A stretch of DNA of 48,555 nt from Candidatus Melainabacteria bacterium (lineage in GTDB: Bacteria; Cyanobacteriota; Vampirovibrionia; Vampirovibrionales; Vampirovibrionaceae). Both the position numbers and the translations under genes were made by a program. The stretch is taken from contig CABHPA010000030.1 in the NCBI GenBank assembly GCA_902168245.1, positions 1 through 48,555 of the forward strand. The letters are read 5' to 3'. Shown here piece after piece: positions 28,390 to 37,594 of the stretch. Below the pieces are notes generated by a model, which did no database searches, was not told where the DNA came from, and saw nothing but the letters and a program-made list of their open reading frames with translations. Position 1 is the stretch's first letter. Each line of letters begins with the position of its first letter.

Positions 28390-28416
28390 GTCATCCTCAG
28401 CGCAATAATCTGTTTA

Positions 28417-29796
28417 TCACCAGTTTTCCACCGGCACCCCAACGGCTTTTTCCAGTTCCACCCAGGCGTTCTGGTAATCCACAACCGTATCCATATAACT
28501 GGTCAATATCTGCTGGACAAATTGCTGGGCAAAAACCACGTTTACCAACGGGGTCTTACCAACCTCGTAGCTTCTTTGGGCCATTTGCATGGAGGTTCTG
28601 GCAGATGGGATCAGGGTATCCTGAAACAGGGAAAGGTTCTTACGGGCCGCCAGCAACCTGGAGTAAGACGTGTCAATCTCCAGGCGGACCTGCCGCTGTA
28701 AATCCCGGAGCCGGACTTCGTCCTGATAAAGATTGATTTTGACCTTCTTAATTTCAGCGCCCTGGTTATGAAAAATAGGCAAGTCCACGTTCACCTGGAT
28801 AAACGGGCCGTTGTACCAAATGGTTCGCCCGTCATGCGGCGGGGCGGGAGCGGTCAGCCAACCCAGTTGCATCTCCACGTCCGGCACCCGTTGGGCCTCG
28901 GTCAGCCGAAGCTGCCTGGCGTTGACCATACGTTGCTGCTCCACCGACTTGAGATCGACCCGCGCCGCAAACGCCTTGTTGTACAGTTCATCCTTGGGAG
29001 GCAAAGGCTCCGTGGGCGCGGGGGCCAGTTCCGTTTTTTCAACCCGCACCCGTAAAACGCCTTTTTCGGTAGTCTGGAACGTTTCAGGCAACTGGTTGCC
29101 CAACAAGCTGTTCACTTGGTAGCGGGCCTGCTCCAATTGCGCGTTGGCCTGATTTCGCTGGGAGTCCAACTGGTTGCGAACCAGTTCGGACTGCACCACC
29201 TCAGATTGCGGGGCTGCACCCGCCTCAAAACGTTTTTTGGCGATCCCCACCAGTCGATCCAGCAACTGGCTGAGGATATCCAGGTTATCCAACCCCTGTT
29301 CGGAAGCAATTAGCTGCGCATAGGCTTTACGCACCTGGGAGCGAACCTCCCAGCGCAACGTGTCGTATTGCAACTGGGTCAGGGTCAACTGGGATTTGGC
29401 CACATCGGTTCTTTTGCGGCGTTTCCCAGCGGTTTCAATCAGTTGGGTCAACGCCGCCTGCTGCGGGTTGCTTTGCACCGTCACGATCTTGCCCACCGAA
29501 AAGTTGCCCATAAACTGCGGGTTCGGGATTCGCCGGGCAATAATAATGTCCAGTTGGCTGAGCGCCATATTTTTTCGGGCTTCCTGCAACTGTATATTGT
29601 TTTCTTCGGCCAGCCTCAATGCCTCGGAAAGGCTTAGCGAAGGGTTCGCCACCATGTTTTGCGAAGGTGGGGACTGCTGAGCCAGGCAGCTACCCGTATA
29701 AAAACCTGACAACAACAAGCCGACGGACAGGCATAAGGCCGTCAAAAAGCGCCCATAGCGAAATTCAAGGTGATAGAGAAGAGCAAGGTTATTCAT
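28417..29796 (-). CDS. czcC: CzcC/TolC-type outer-membrane efflux protein
   Basis: A 459-aa outer-membrane factor with a signal peptide (hydrophobic 17-34, then SCLAQ) and two OEP repeats. The first repeat is about 50-250 (SLSEALRLAEENNIQLQEAR) and the second about 270-455 (LYNKAFAARVDLKSVEQQR). It would form the trimeric channel through the outer membrane for the CzcBA pump, and so supports a diderm envelope. The open frame extends to TTG 29853, but ATG 29796 places the signal peptide properly and is preferred, although neither has a strong ribosome binding site. First gene of the operon; no metal-responsive regulator lies beside it. Confidence 0.9.
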   Translation of the reverse strand: MNNLALLYHLEFRYGRFLTALCLSVGLLLSGFYTGSCLAQQSPPSQNMVANPSLSLSEALRLAEENNIQLQEARKNMALSQLDIIIARRIPNPQFMGNFSVGKIVTVQSNPQQAALTQLIETAGKRRKRTDVAKSQLTLTQLQYDTLRWEVRSQVRKAYAQLIASEQGLDNLDILSQLLDRLVGIAKKRFEAGAAPQSEVVQSELVRNQLDSQRNQANAQLEQARYQVNSLLGNQLPETFQTTEKGVLRVRVEKTELAPAPTEPLPPKDELYNKAFAARVDLKSVEQQRMVNARQLRLTEAQRVPDVEMQLGWLTAPAPPHDGRTIWYNGPFIQVNVDLPIFHNQGAEIKKVKINLYQDEVRLRDLQRQVRLEIDTSYSRLLAARKNLSLFQDTLIPSARTSMQMAQRSYEVGKTPLVNVVFAQQFVQQILTSYMDTVVDYQNAWVELEKAVGVPVENW

Positions 29797-30185
29797 ATAT
29801 ACAAGGACAGCTTCGCCACGAATGAAATTCCCGATGAATTCCCCGGAGTACAACCGGACGCAACGCCAGAAATTGCAAACAATATTCCAAATGACACCAA
29901 TATGCCTCTATCTTACCCAGCCATCCATACGCTGTCTATCAAAACGTGAATAAACACACATTCCTTTGCAAACAAGACAGGAAAGCATTTTGAGACCCTA
30001 CCGAAGTCAATTTTATTGTTTTTTAAATTTTATTGCACAAAATTTAATTTCAGCTATTTCTCAAATCCATTTAAACATTCCCCTATATCCGGATTTTAAA
30101 TCATCCTAAAATATGGCAACATGCCCCTAACGGCTATTTCCAAATTCGACGCCACATTAGCTCGCAATAAACAGCAAGGCGAAAA
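29797..30185. other. AT-rich divergent intergenic region
   Basis: A 389-bp spacer between the czc-like operon (minus) and the peptidase gene (plus). The stretch 30001-30062 is very AT-rich and contains an AAATTT ... AAATTT inverted repeat around TATTGCACA. On the minus strand a TTGATA box lies near 29936-29941, without a good -10. Promoters for both sides should lie here; I cannot place them with confidence. Confidence 0.35.
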
Positions 30186-30725
30186 ATGCTCTTACCCCCT
30201 CCCAGTCGGCCATTCCCAAACAATACCTTGAATCCGTTCTTGCAGAGCGGCCAACCCTCTCCGGTGGGGCTTCGGATTGCCGACGAGGCCAGCCAGTTCT
30301 GGAACCAATCCAGCGAAAGTGGGCCGGATGGCGGGAATTTAGCTTGCGCCTTTATGGTGAATAAAATTCTGGAACGGGTCATTGGCCACAAATACGGCCC
30401 CGATCCGGACACTGTCAACTCGGTTCGTATGGATCTCCTTCAGCATGGCGCCAGGATTGTCCCCGCCCATGAAGCCCAGCCGGGGGATCTGGCCCTGTCC
30501 TATAACGCGGCCTCCTTGCAAAACCTTGGAGGAGCGACCGCGCACATCGGCATTTTCCTGACCCCTTCGCTGATTATCGCAAACAGCAGTCGAAACAGGC
30601 GCTTCAACCAGATTATGAGTCCGCATGAGTTCTCCAAGATTTATCCTTACTTTGAGATCATTCGCCCACCGGAAGCCACTTTAAGCAGCCCTGCAAGCAG
30701 CCCCGCCTTTTCCCGCATCGGCTAG
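30186..30725 (+). CDS. NlpC/P60- or CHAP-like cysteine peptidase
   Basis: A 179-aa protein with a Pro-rich leader (1-45) and one compact domain. NLACAFMVNKILE (51-63) provides the likely nucleophile C54 at the start of a helix. EAQPGDLALS (96-105) is the usual strand before the catalytic His, and AHIGIFL (119-125) provides H120. ANSSRNRRF follows. This is the NlpC/P60-CHAP fold, whose members cut peptide bonds in cell-wall peptidoglycan. No signal peptide is visible, so it may act inside the cell or leave by another route. AAGG lies about 6 nt before ATG. The family call is from motif order only. Confidence 0.7.
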   Translation: MLLPPPSRPFPNNTLNPFLQSGQPSPVGLRIADEASQFWNQSSESGPDGGNLACAFMVNKILERVIGHKYGPDPDTVNSVRMDLLQHGARIVPAHEAQPGDLALSYNAASLQNLGGATAHIGIFLTPSLIIANSSRNRRFNQIMSPHEFSKIYPYFEIIRPPEATLSSPASSPAFSRIG

Positions 30726-30815
30726 CCCATCCAACTGTTCCCCCAACCCTCTGATGGCTGAAAGCAACGCCTCCACCGAGTCCACACTCCCCGCCGGATG
30801 TTTGGTTTTTCTGTT

Positions 30816-30845
30816 TTGCCGTTGCTTGTTTGTGGTTACTATGTA
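30816..30845 (+). promoter_or_regulatory. Candidate promoter for proline-rich membrane protein
   Basis: TTGCCG (30816-30821) and TATGTA (30840-30845) are 18 bp apart. They would start a transcript near 30852 and leave a leader of about 147 nt before ATG 30999. The 273-bp spacer 30726-30998 holds no gene that I can support. Confidence 0.35.
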
Positions 30846-30998
30846 GTCTCAGAGCCTTGCGCCCTATACGTCCAAACCGCTTGGCGCGATTGGTGGCGCA
30901 TCTGGCACAAAATCCCCGATGCTCGTTTTTATACAGGCATAGGGATTATATCGGGTTGAACCAGACAGGGCGTTACTCCCAACGGAGAATTAATTGGC

Positions 30999-31721
30999 AT
31001 GGGTTATTTCGGCGGATATGGCTTATACGGTGGGGGTGGTTATTCACCACCGCCTCCGGAATTGTCTGCGCCATGGCCGCCATTCCCTCCCATGCCGCCT
31101 GTAGGCCCGGCCCAGCCTTACGCGAACCTCGCCGCGCCACCCAATGACAGCTTTCAGCCCCAAAGCCAGCAACCGCATGAAAAGGCCGAGCAACCCAAGG
31201 AGGGCGGCCTCAAAGGCTTTCTAAAAGGGATGGGAGAAGGCGTGAAGGAAGCTTTCAAAACGCTGGTGTCGCCCCAGGGCATCCTGATGGCTGTCGCGTT
31301 TTACGGAGCCAAGATCTGGCTGGGGCCGCCTTTTGTAGCGCTGGCACTGATGGCGGGCATTGGCTACGGCGCCTATAAAACTCTTCAGGGAGCCTCCAAT
31401 GGTGATGCGGAACAGGCGGGCAAAGGGTTTGTGACCCTGTTGAGCAGCGCCCTGTTCTTTGTGGGCGGACTCAAGTTCAACGCCACCCTGCCCGGCAAAT
31501 CGGCGGTCATCAACGGTGAAAAGTACACCCTGATGAGCGGCCAGGAGGGCAAGGCCGCCAGCTTTACAGATCAACTCCTTTCCACGCTGGGAATGCGCAA
31601 ATACCAGTCTTCGGCAGGAGAGGAATTCAGCGCTTATAAACTCCACCGTATCCGCCTGAAAGACTGGGGCGGCAAAGTAAAAGGCGGCTACCAGAAGCGC
31701 AAACCGGACAAGCCAAACTAA
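30999..31721 (+). CDS. Hypothetical proline-rich membrane protein
   Basis: A 240-aa protein. Residues 1-70 are rich in Gly, Tyr, Pro and Gln (GYFGGYGLYGGGGYSPPPP at the start) and must be disordered. A basic/acidic amphipathic helix (72-90) follows. Hydrophobic stretches lie at about 95-108, 109-127 and 143-160, so two or three membrane passes are possible. The C-terminal 70 residues are basic and end in KRKPDKPN. I do not recognise a family. GGAGA lies 10 nt before ATG. It converges on the glyoxalase gene (69 nt between stops). Confidence 0.65.
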   Translation: MGYFGGYGLYGGGGYSPPPPELSAPWPPFPPMPPVGPAQPYANLAAPPNDSFQPQSQQPHEKAEQPKEGGLKGFLKGMGEGVKEAFKTLVSPQGILMAVAFYGAKIWLGPPFVALALMAGIGYGAYKTLQGASNGDAEQAGKGFVTLLSSALFFVGGLKFNATLPGKSAVINGEKYTLMSGQEGKAASFTDQLLSTLGMRKYQSSAGEEFSAYKLHRIRLKDWGGKVKGGYQKRKPDKPN

Positions 31722-31790
31722 AATTCGCGTAAAACCCAGGGGGCCGAGCAAAACGCAATTCCCGTTTAAAGTTTAACGTGGGGCCATGTT

Positions 31791-32204
31791 TTAACGAATG
31801 GCGGCCAGTTCTTTCTGCAATGCCTCATAATCACCAGGGGCAAAGGAAAGCAACTCAATCTCGTATCCGTCCGGATCCTCAATAAAGGCCATTTGCCCAC
31901 CGTCACGCCGACCGGAAGGCTCTTCGGTAACTTTCACCCCTGCTGTCCGCATCCCGGCAATGGCGGCATCCATGTCCTCCACCCGGAACGCCAGGTGAAA
32001 AATATCCTCCGGCAATTGAAAGTCGGGATCCCAGGGCAGGTAGGCCAGCTCCAGCTCGGTGGGAACGCCGGGCATGGTCATAAAGGCCAACTGGCTGCCG
32101 CGCGGCGAGGATTTCCGATCCCGGCACACCATGTGAAAATGCCGGGTGTAAAAGGCTATCGAGCGTTCGAGATCGCGAACCTTCAGACGTGTGTGCAGGA
32201 ACAT
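31791..32204 (-). CDS. gloA: Lactoylglutathione lyase (glyoxalase I)
   Basis: A 137-aa vicinal-oxygen-chelate enzyme. The four metal ligands of GloA are all in place: H4 (FLHTRL), E52 (ELELAY), H70 (IFHLAFRV) and E117 (YEIELL). It turns the hemithioacetal of methylglyoxal and a thiol into the lactoyl thioester, the first step of methylglyoxal detoxification; glyoxalase II is not in this window. Length equals the E. coli enzyme (about 135 aa), the type that uses Ni or Co. AAGGGAGG lies 4 nt before ATG. It stands alone. Confidence 0.93.
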   Translation of the reverse strand: MFLHTRLKVRDLERSIAFYTRHFHMVCRDRKSSPRGSQLAFMTMPGVPTELELAYLPWDPDFQLPEDIFHLAFRVEDMDAAIAGMRTAGVKVTEEPSGRRDGGQMAFIEDPDGYEIELLSFAPGDYEALQKELAAIR

Positions 32205-32465
32205 AATGCCTCCCTTTCATTCACCTTGCATGTCCTCTTATTCTATAGCAGCCGGGCAGCCCATTCCAGAAACCGACGCTGAAATCGCCTGAAAAACCGC
32301 AAAAGGTTCGCACGGCGAGTTTACATTATGTAATCTCTTCACGGCAACGCCACGCCCCGGCGAGCCGCGCAAAACCATCCCCCTCCAGTCAAAACCATAA
32401 CGCCTTTGGGTTTGCTTCTATCAGATATATGCCCTCCTGTTACGCGCACCCGGGACGCCAGCCTT

Positions 32466-32801
32466 ATGCCCACACCCATTCATTCCGTTGGCCTTACCGC
32501 CCAACCAATCCGCTCCGAGCTGATCAGGCGGGAGCGCCCGGCCATTCCAAACCTGCTGAAAGAACAGCAACAAATACAACTGGCGTTACAAAGCAACTTG
32601 CATACCCAATCGGCCTTATCCTGGCTTCGGCTGGGATTGGGCAAACTTGGAGGCGCCGTGGCCGATGCGCTGGGCTATGTTTTTGGCCCCTTGTTCTGGT
32701 ATGCGTTTGAGGCCAACCTGAAGCAAGCGGCCAAAGACTATGACGAGCAAAGGGAACAAGCGATGAATCAGGCCCAAAGCCAGCCGAAAGACACCTTCTA
32801 A
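32466..32801 (+). CDS. Small hypothetical helical protein (111 aa)
   Basis: Unrecognised. Residues 1-30 are a basic leader, 30-60 are helical and Gln/Leu-rich, and 55-80 form an amphipathic or hydrophobic segment (LGKLGGAVADALGYVFGPLF) that may touch the membrane. The tail is Gln- and Lys-rich. The open frame begins at TTG 32406; ATG 32466 is the first ATG, with no clear ribosome binding site, so the start is uncertain. Confidence 0.5.
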   Translation: MPTPIHSVGLTAQPIRSELIRRERPAIPNLLKEQQQIQLALQSNLHTQSALSWLRLGLGKLGGAVADALGYVFGPLFWYAFEANLKQAAKDYDEQREQAMNQAQSQPKDTF

Positions 32802-33000
32802 CGTTACAAACAATCACAAATTATTCAGGGCGCGTTGAAATCCTGTCGAGGAAAACGCCTATGCCCCAAACTGGCTTCAGTCGAAAACACAATTTTCATG
32901 CTTGAGCGGTGTTATCGTATTCAGTCAGATGATTCTGAACCTTGAGCATTCGTGCCAGGATAATACCCTCCCATGTAATGACGCCGCCCGAAAACCGCCC

Positions 33001-33897
33001 ATGCTTTCCACCCGTTATACAACTTCCCCCAATCACCCCAATATCCGCTTTGGGACTACTATCCGGATTGAAAAGCCGGATGCTTTCAACCGGGGCATTG
33101 AAGGAAACCGGGCGTTTTCCGCCAACCGACCAACCGATGCGCTAATCCTGGGTGATAGCCCCTATCAAAGCCCCGGCTGGCAATTATACGAGCAACTCTG
33201 TAACGCCAATAAAAGCAGCGCCAACCCCATACCGGCATACCCTTGGGGAGCCAACAGCATTAGCCGTTCAGCCGACCTGTATACGGGGGCCATGATTACC
33301 GGAACCGGCGGGGGCGTGACAGACGGCAGCGAAGGGGTTCGCTTCCATTTTGATCGCTTGGCGGAAAACCTAGCGGAGCTTGAAAAACCCACCCAAAGCA
33401 GCGCGCTTAAAAAAACGCTTTCCCGCCAGATTGACCGCCTGAACGTCAACCGGCGCTCCGCCCTGCTCCTGGGCGGCAATATTTCCATCGATACGTTCAA
33501 GGGAGACAGCAGAACCTTATTTAACCACTTGCTCCATTTTGTCAGGGAAAAGCAGATTAGCCCTTCCTACCTTTGGGGACAGAATAGCTCTCAGAACAGC
33601 ATGGCCCAGACCAGAGCCTATTACACCGCCCACAACGACACATGGCATATCCTGAAAATCTTCAAGAATCCCAGAACCGGGACTGTCTCCGGGCCGCCCG
33701 ACAGCATTCGGGCATTGAGCCAGGCGTTCCGAGACATTCACCTTGCCAGTGGCGACAAGCTTTACCTGGGTTCAGAGCAAGAGGGCGTCAAAGCCATTTC
33801 ACCACTCAGGCTGAATTTAACCGTGTGGCTCTATCACTTGCCCGGCCAGATCAAAGCGTTATGGACAAACCTGGTGAAGTCGGACAAGCGCAATTAA
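33001..33897 (+). CDS. Hypothetical protein with IRFGTT leader motif
   Basis: A 298-aa soluble protein of unknown function. The N-terminal leader includes NIRFGTT (about 14-20), which fits the F-x-G motif of other leaders here. It is followed by mixed alpha/beta sequence with SALLLGGNISIDTFKGDS near 160-177 and GDKLYLGSEQEG near 257-268. I see no catalytic motif. The frame is open from TTG 32902, with further ATGs at 32929 and 33001. None has a good ribosome binding site; I chose 33001 because it puts the leader motif where it lies in the other proteins. Its stop is 3 nt from the end of the facing gene. Confidence 0.6.
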   Translation: MLSTRYTTSPNHPNIRFGTTIRIEKPDAFNRGIEGNRAFSANRPTDALILGDSPYQSPGWQLYEQLCNANKSSANPIPAYPWGANSISRSADLYTGAMITGTGGGVTDGSEGVRFHFDRLAENLAELEKPTQSSALKKTLSRQIDRLNVNRRSALLLGGNISIDTFKGDSRTLFNHLLHFVREKQISPSYLWGQNSSQNSMAQTRAYYTAHNDTWHILKIFKNPRTGTVSGPPDSIRALSQAFRDIHLASGDKLYLGSEQEGVKAISPLRLNLTVWLYHLPGQIKALWTNLVKSDKRN

Positions 33898-33900
33898 GCG

Positions 33901-34950
33901 CTAACTGCCGGTATCCGAAACAGACTGGCGATTTGGGGGCATTTCCGTGTCAGGACACCAGGTGCGTTTCACCCGCGCCGTCATTCCAGATCTCCTGGGC
34001 GGGTATATTCCGGCTCGCAGATCCGCCAGCAAGTCATCCAATATCGTTCTGCTTTCCTCGGTATAAGACTCCGGCCGGTAACGGCGCACGGGGCCTGAGG
34101 CACCATCTCGCGCCTGTAAATCAACCACCGGCTCCTCTATCGGCAGGGCGTTAGATTGCGATAGATCCTCGTGGTGAGGCTTAAAGGAGTGCTGATTGGG
34201 TCGGCTCCATTCACTCGCCTTATGCGCGTTTCCGCCCGAATTCCAGCTCTTGATATCGGTTTCAATTGATTCGATCAAATCGTCAAAACCATGCCCAGTC
34301 GCTGAAGTTTGGTCATCCGCTTGACCAGCCGAGTGTTTCAAAGGTTCTGGCGGGTTTCGGCGAACCTTGAATCCGACGGTTCTGGTTCCGGATTGCTTTT
34401 CGATGCGCAAAGGCTGCACAGCCGTGGATGATTCCCTACCCGACACGGATTTTGGCAAATGCGGCCTGATAACCACCGGCGACGGAATTTCTTCCTTAGG
34501 CAAGGTCGGAAGCGGCTTTTCTTGTCCCCATAATTCCTGCCACCATTTTCTTACCGGGGCGGCAGCCCGCTCATAATATCCTGGCAACGAATCCAACTGC
34601 CCTCTAAGCTGTCCCTGAACGCTCCTGTAAGCAGAACCGAGGCGACCGGCAATCTCCCACAACGGGCTGGAAGACACTGGCTTCAGATTGGGAACATATT
34701 GTTTGAGGCTCATTGCTTGCCGTTGAACGCTCTGGATACGGGCTGAAACTTGCCTTGAAACAGGCTGTACGGACAACCCTTTCGACGTATTGCCAGAGGC
34801 CGACACACTCCGGCGGCTTGAGACAAAGGCATCCACGCATGGCTTACCAAACAGGCTCCGCCTCAAGGCCAGAGTCGAGGAACTAAGTAACCCCGGCAAC
34901 TTGCTGATATCCGGTATTTTGCTCATCAGCGGCAATTCAAGATATGGCAT
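33901..34950 (-). CDS. Hypothetical low-complexity protein (349 aa)
   Basis: Not recognised. It is hydrophilic throughout, rich in Ser, Pro, Arg and Gln, with a possible amphipathic helix at 95-145 (YRSVQGQLRGQLDSLPGYYE) and a Trp cluster (KWWQELW, about 139-145). The rest looks disordered. There is no signal peptide. ATG 34950 has GGTGG about 10 nt upstream; an in-frame ATG lies 24 nt further in. It could be an effector, a scaffold or a fast-evolving lineage gene. The full-length open frame with normal codon use is the only support. Confidence 0.55.
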   Translation of the reverse strand: MPYLELPLMSKIPDISKLPGLLSSSTLALRRSLFGKPCVDAFVSSRRSVSASGNTSKGLSVQPVSRQVSARIQSVQRQAMSLKQYVPNLKPVSSSPLWEIAGRLGSAYRSVQGQLRGQLDSLPGYYERAAAPVRKWWQELWGQEKPLPTLPKEEIPSPVVIRPHLPKSVSGRESSTAVQPLRIEKQSGTRTVGFKVRRNPPEPLKHSAGQADDQTSATGHGFDDLIESIETDIKSWNSGGNAHKASEWSRPNQHSFKPHHEDLSQSNALPIEEPVVDLQARDGASGPVRRYRPESYTEESRTILDDLLADLRAGIYPPRRSGMTARVKRTWCPDTEMPPNRQSVSDTGS

Positions 34951-35099
34951 TCCACACCCACCATTGGTTCTCTTAATTCAACACAGCCCGCCGAAGCGAA
35001 TCGGCCATGCGCCTTGTTAATTGCTTTAAAACCAAATGGCTTGAATTACTTTGATTTTATTAAAAAAATGTAATGTAAAACCAAGGCCGATAGCGGCGA

Positions 35100-36176
35100 T
35101 TAGTCGCCCTTGACTGAAAGCGACTTCAGATCAATCACGAAACGATACCGCACATCCCCACGAATCATACGCTCATAAGCTTCATTGATTTTCTGGATCG
35201 GGATGATTTCCACATCGGCGGTAATGCCCTTTGCCCCGCAAAAGTCCAGCATTTCCTGGGTTTCCGGAATCCCGCCAATCAGGGAGCCTGCAATATTGCG
35301 GCGGCGGGCAATCAATGGAAACAAATCCAGGCCGATCGGCGCATCCGGTACGCCGACCACCACCATCGTCCCATCCTGTTTTAACAGGTTAACGTATAAC
35401 GTGGGATCGTATGCAGCGGACACCGTATTCAACAGGAAATCGAAACTTTCGGCATGGGCTTCCAGTTCCTCGGCATTGCGGGACACGATGATTTCATCGG
35501 CGCCCAGCCTGAGAGCGGCGTCTTTTTTACCGGGAGAACTGGTAATCACTACCGTGTAAGCGCCAAAAGCATGCGCCAGCTTAACGCCCATATGGCCCAG
35601 CCCGCCCAGGCCGATAATGCCGACCTTTTGCCCCTTGCCCACCTTCCAATGCCGCAATGGGGAATAGGTGGTGATCCCGGCGCACAGCAACGGCGCAACG
35701 GCTGCCGGTTCCAGATTTTCAGGAATTTTTAAAACAAAATCCTCTGTCACCACAATTTTATCGGAATAGCCGCCGTAGGTGGGCGTTGTCTTGTCCTGCT
35801 CAAACCCGTTGTATGTGGCGGAAAAACCCTGCTGGCAATACTGCTCAAGCCCTTTACCGCAAGAATCGCAAACCCGGCAGGAATCCACCAGGCAGCCCAC
35901 CCCGACCAGGTCGCCCGCTTTATAGCGCGTTACCTGGGAGCCGGTTTCCAGAACGCGCCCCACGATTTCATGCCCCGGCACCATTGGGAACACGCCGCCG
36001 CCCCACTCATCCCGGGCCTGATGAATATCCGAATGGCAGACGCCGCAATATAAAATATCAATCAAGACGTCTTTTTCTTGAACGGCGCGTCGCTCAAAAG
36101 AGAACGGGGCCAACGGCGCCTTGGAGTCCATCGCGGCAAACCCTTGAACTTTAATTCTTGTTTCCGTTTGCGGCAT
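35100..36176 (-). CDS. Zinc-dependent alcohol (cinnamyl-type) dehydrogenase
   Basis: A 358-aa medium-chain dehydrogenase of the YahK/AdhA (CAD) group. Catalytic zinc ligands are C44 (YCGVCHSD), H69 and E70 (PGHEIVG), and C165 (LLCAGITT). The structural zinc site is C100, C103, C106 and C114. The Rossmann motif is GLGGLGHMG (189-197), and SSPGKKDAA (about 218-226) follows beta-2 of the fold, where this group usually binds NADP. It would reduce aldehydes to alcohols with NADPH in the cytoplasm. GAGGTG lies 5 nt before ATG 36176. All key residues are present and the length is standard. The PAS gene ends 99 nt upstream on the same strand. Confidence 0.94.
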   Translation of the reverse strand: MPQTETRIKVQGFAAMDSKAPLAPFSFERRAVQEKDVLIDILYCGVCHSDIHQARDEWGGGVFPMVPGHEIVGRVLETGSQVTRYKAGDLVGVGCLVDSCRVCDSCGKGLEQYCQQGFSATYNGFEQDKTTPTYGGYSDKIVVTEDFVLKIPENLEPAAVAPLLCAGITTYSPLRHWKVGKGQKVGIIGLGGLGHMGVKLAHAFGAYTVVITSSPGKKDAALRLGADEIIVSRNAEELEAHAESFDFLLNTVSAAYDPTLYVNLLKQDGTMVVVGVPDAPIGLDLFPLIARRRNIAGSLIGGIPETQEMLDFCGAKGITADVEIIPIQKINEAYERMIRGDVRYRFVIDLKSLSVKGD

Positions 36177-36275
36177 GGGCGCACCTCAATTCTTCAACAC
36201 TAAATGGCAAAGAGCGAGAATTATTATACACCCCAAAGACCCAACAAAAAAGAACGCCGCAGCCAAAAGCTTGCC

Positions 36276-37142
36276 TTATTCGCCGGGTTGCTCCGGGTTC
36301 AGCATATAAACGGCGGCGTCTTTCACATGCTGCATCAACATGTTAAACCGGTGTTCCGCCTCTTTAACGGACTGCTCGGCCTGTTTGCGCTCCGTAATAT
36401 CCCTCACGGTGCCAATCAATCCCTGGACTTCCCCTTTGCGATCCTTCAAAACGGTTTTTACCGCCTGAAAGATACGTTTCACGTTATCCTGGTTCGTAAT
36501 GGAATCTTCGATGACATGGGTCTGTCCCGTCAAAATGACGTATCGGTCACTCTGATGAATTTTAGCGGCCGTCGCCGCCGGGAAAATATCATCGTCATAT
36601 TTGCCGATGATTTCCTCGATGGGTTTTGAAATAAACTGAGCGCCAGCCGGGTTGATTAATAAATACTTGCCCTCTTTATCCTTGACCCAGATGGCTTCCG
36701 TCGCCTGCTCAAAAAATGAGGACAAAAAATACTCGCGCTTGATTGCCTCCGGTATCAGAACCTGATACTGATTGTCACTCATACCCTTCTGCACCATACC
36801 GGCCAACCGGAAAAGATTGTCTTTCAGCGCGAATGAAGTAGCGCCCAAATGAATCAGTTCCGCAATCGAGTCCTCCTCCACCGACTCAAAAATCCCATAA
36901 AACAGGCAGGCAGGATTCACCTTGCGACTCGACTCAAGCACCTTTTTAACCGGCATTCCTTCCGAAGTTCCATCCGCAATCACCACTTTGAACTCAGCGG
37001 CAGACAGCCTGCCGTTCAATGCATCCCAACTGTTCACCGCCTCAATGGCGATTTCAATGCCGCTGGCTTGAAAGCAATATAAAATATCGTTAATCAACGC
37101 TTCCTGTTCAGAAACGATTATCACATCTGAAATTGTCACCAT
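36276..37142 (-). CDS. REC-like/PAS signalling protein, cut at a second PAS
   Basis: A 288-aa cytoplasmic protein. Residues 1 to about 115 have a receiver-like alpha/beta pattern (VIIVSEQEAL, FKVVIADGTSE). A D56 sits near the phosphorylation site, but the acidic pair at the start is missing, so it may not be phosphorylated. Residues about 140-255 form a PAS plus PAC unit (FFEQATEAIWVKDKEGKYLL ... VQGLIGTVRDITERKQAEQ). A new PAS begins at about 266 (HRFNMLMQHVKDAAVYMLNP), and the protein stops 5 residues later. Such proteins normally continue into a histidine kinase or GGDEF domain; no such sequence follows in any frame. A 3' deletion is likely. AGGA lies 7-8 nt before ATG. Confidence 0.8.
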   Translation of the reverse strand: MVTISDVIIVSEQEALINDILYCFQASGIEIAIEAVNSWDALNGRLSAAEFKVVIADGTSEGMPVKKVLESSRKVNPACLFYGIFESVEEDSIAELIHLGATSFALKDNLFRLAGMVQKGMSDNQYQVLIPEAIKREYFLSSFFEQATEAIWVKDKEGKYLLINPAGAQFISKPIEEIIGKYDDDIFPAATAAKIHQSDRYVILTGQTHVIEDSITNQDNVKRIFQAVKTVLKDRKGEVQGLIGTVRDITERKQAEQSVKEAEHRFNMLMQHVKDAAVYMLNPEQPGE

Positions 37143-37594
37143 ATCGTATTCCTAAATTTTCCTGAAAGGAGCTACAACCCACAGATGTCAGATAACCTCA
37201 ACAATAGCCCACTGCCGCTTGTTGATGGATTTGTAATAAAATCACGCCCAATCGCTTTTCACGAATATCTTGTAAAAAGATTGAATAAAAAAACCCTAGT
37301 TACTCATCAATTCCAAGAAGTTGTTTTTCCTTATCTATTTTACCATACTTATACAAATAAATTGTATATATTTAAAGTTCAGCAGGGCCAAAAATATTCT
37401 CCCAATTCGCAATGCAGGCAGCCGCATGCTTTTTGACTATTGGGGTGCTGGCCATTCGGCTACAGGCAGAATACATTGGACTACCCAAAGTGGTTAGGGC
37501 GGCCCGACAATGCCAAAGAAGCATTACCCCAGGTAAATCGGGGCTTTGCGAGTACAAAAGCTTATCCAGCATTATTCCCATGCTCCAAAAGAAT
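37143..37594. other. AT-rich intergenic region with weak small ORF
   Basis: A 452-bp spacer, noticeably AT-rich at 37220-37380. The only open frame worth a mention is 37185-37436 (plus, 83 aa, MSDNLNNSPLPLVDG ...). AAAGGAG lies 13 nt before its ATG, a long spacing. It resembles nothing I know and is not called as a gene. The region must hold the PAS gene promoter. Confidence 0.35.

Noticed and set aside
37185..37436. 83-aa plus-strand frame as a gene
   Set aside because: Ribosome binding site is 13 nt away, composition follows AT-rich DNA, no recognisable family.
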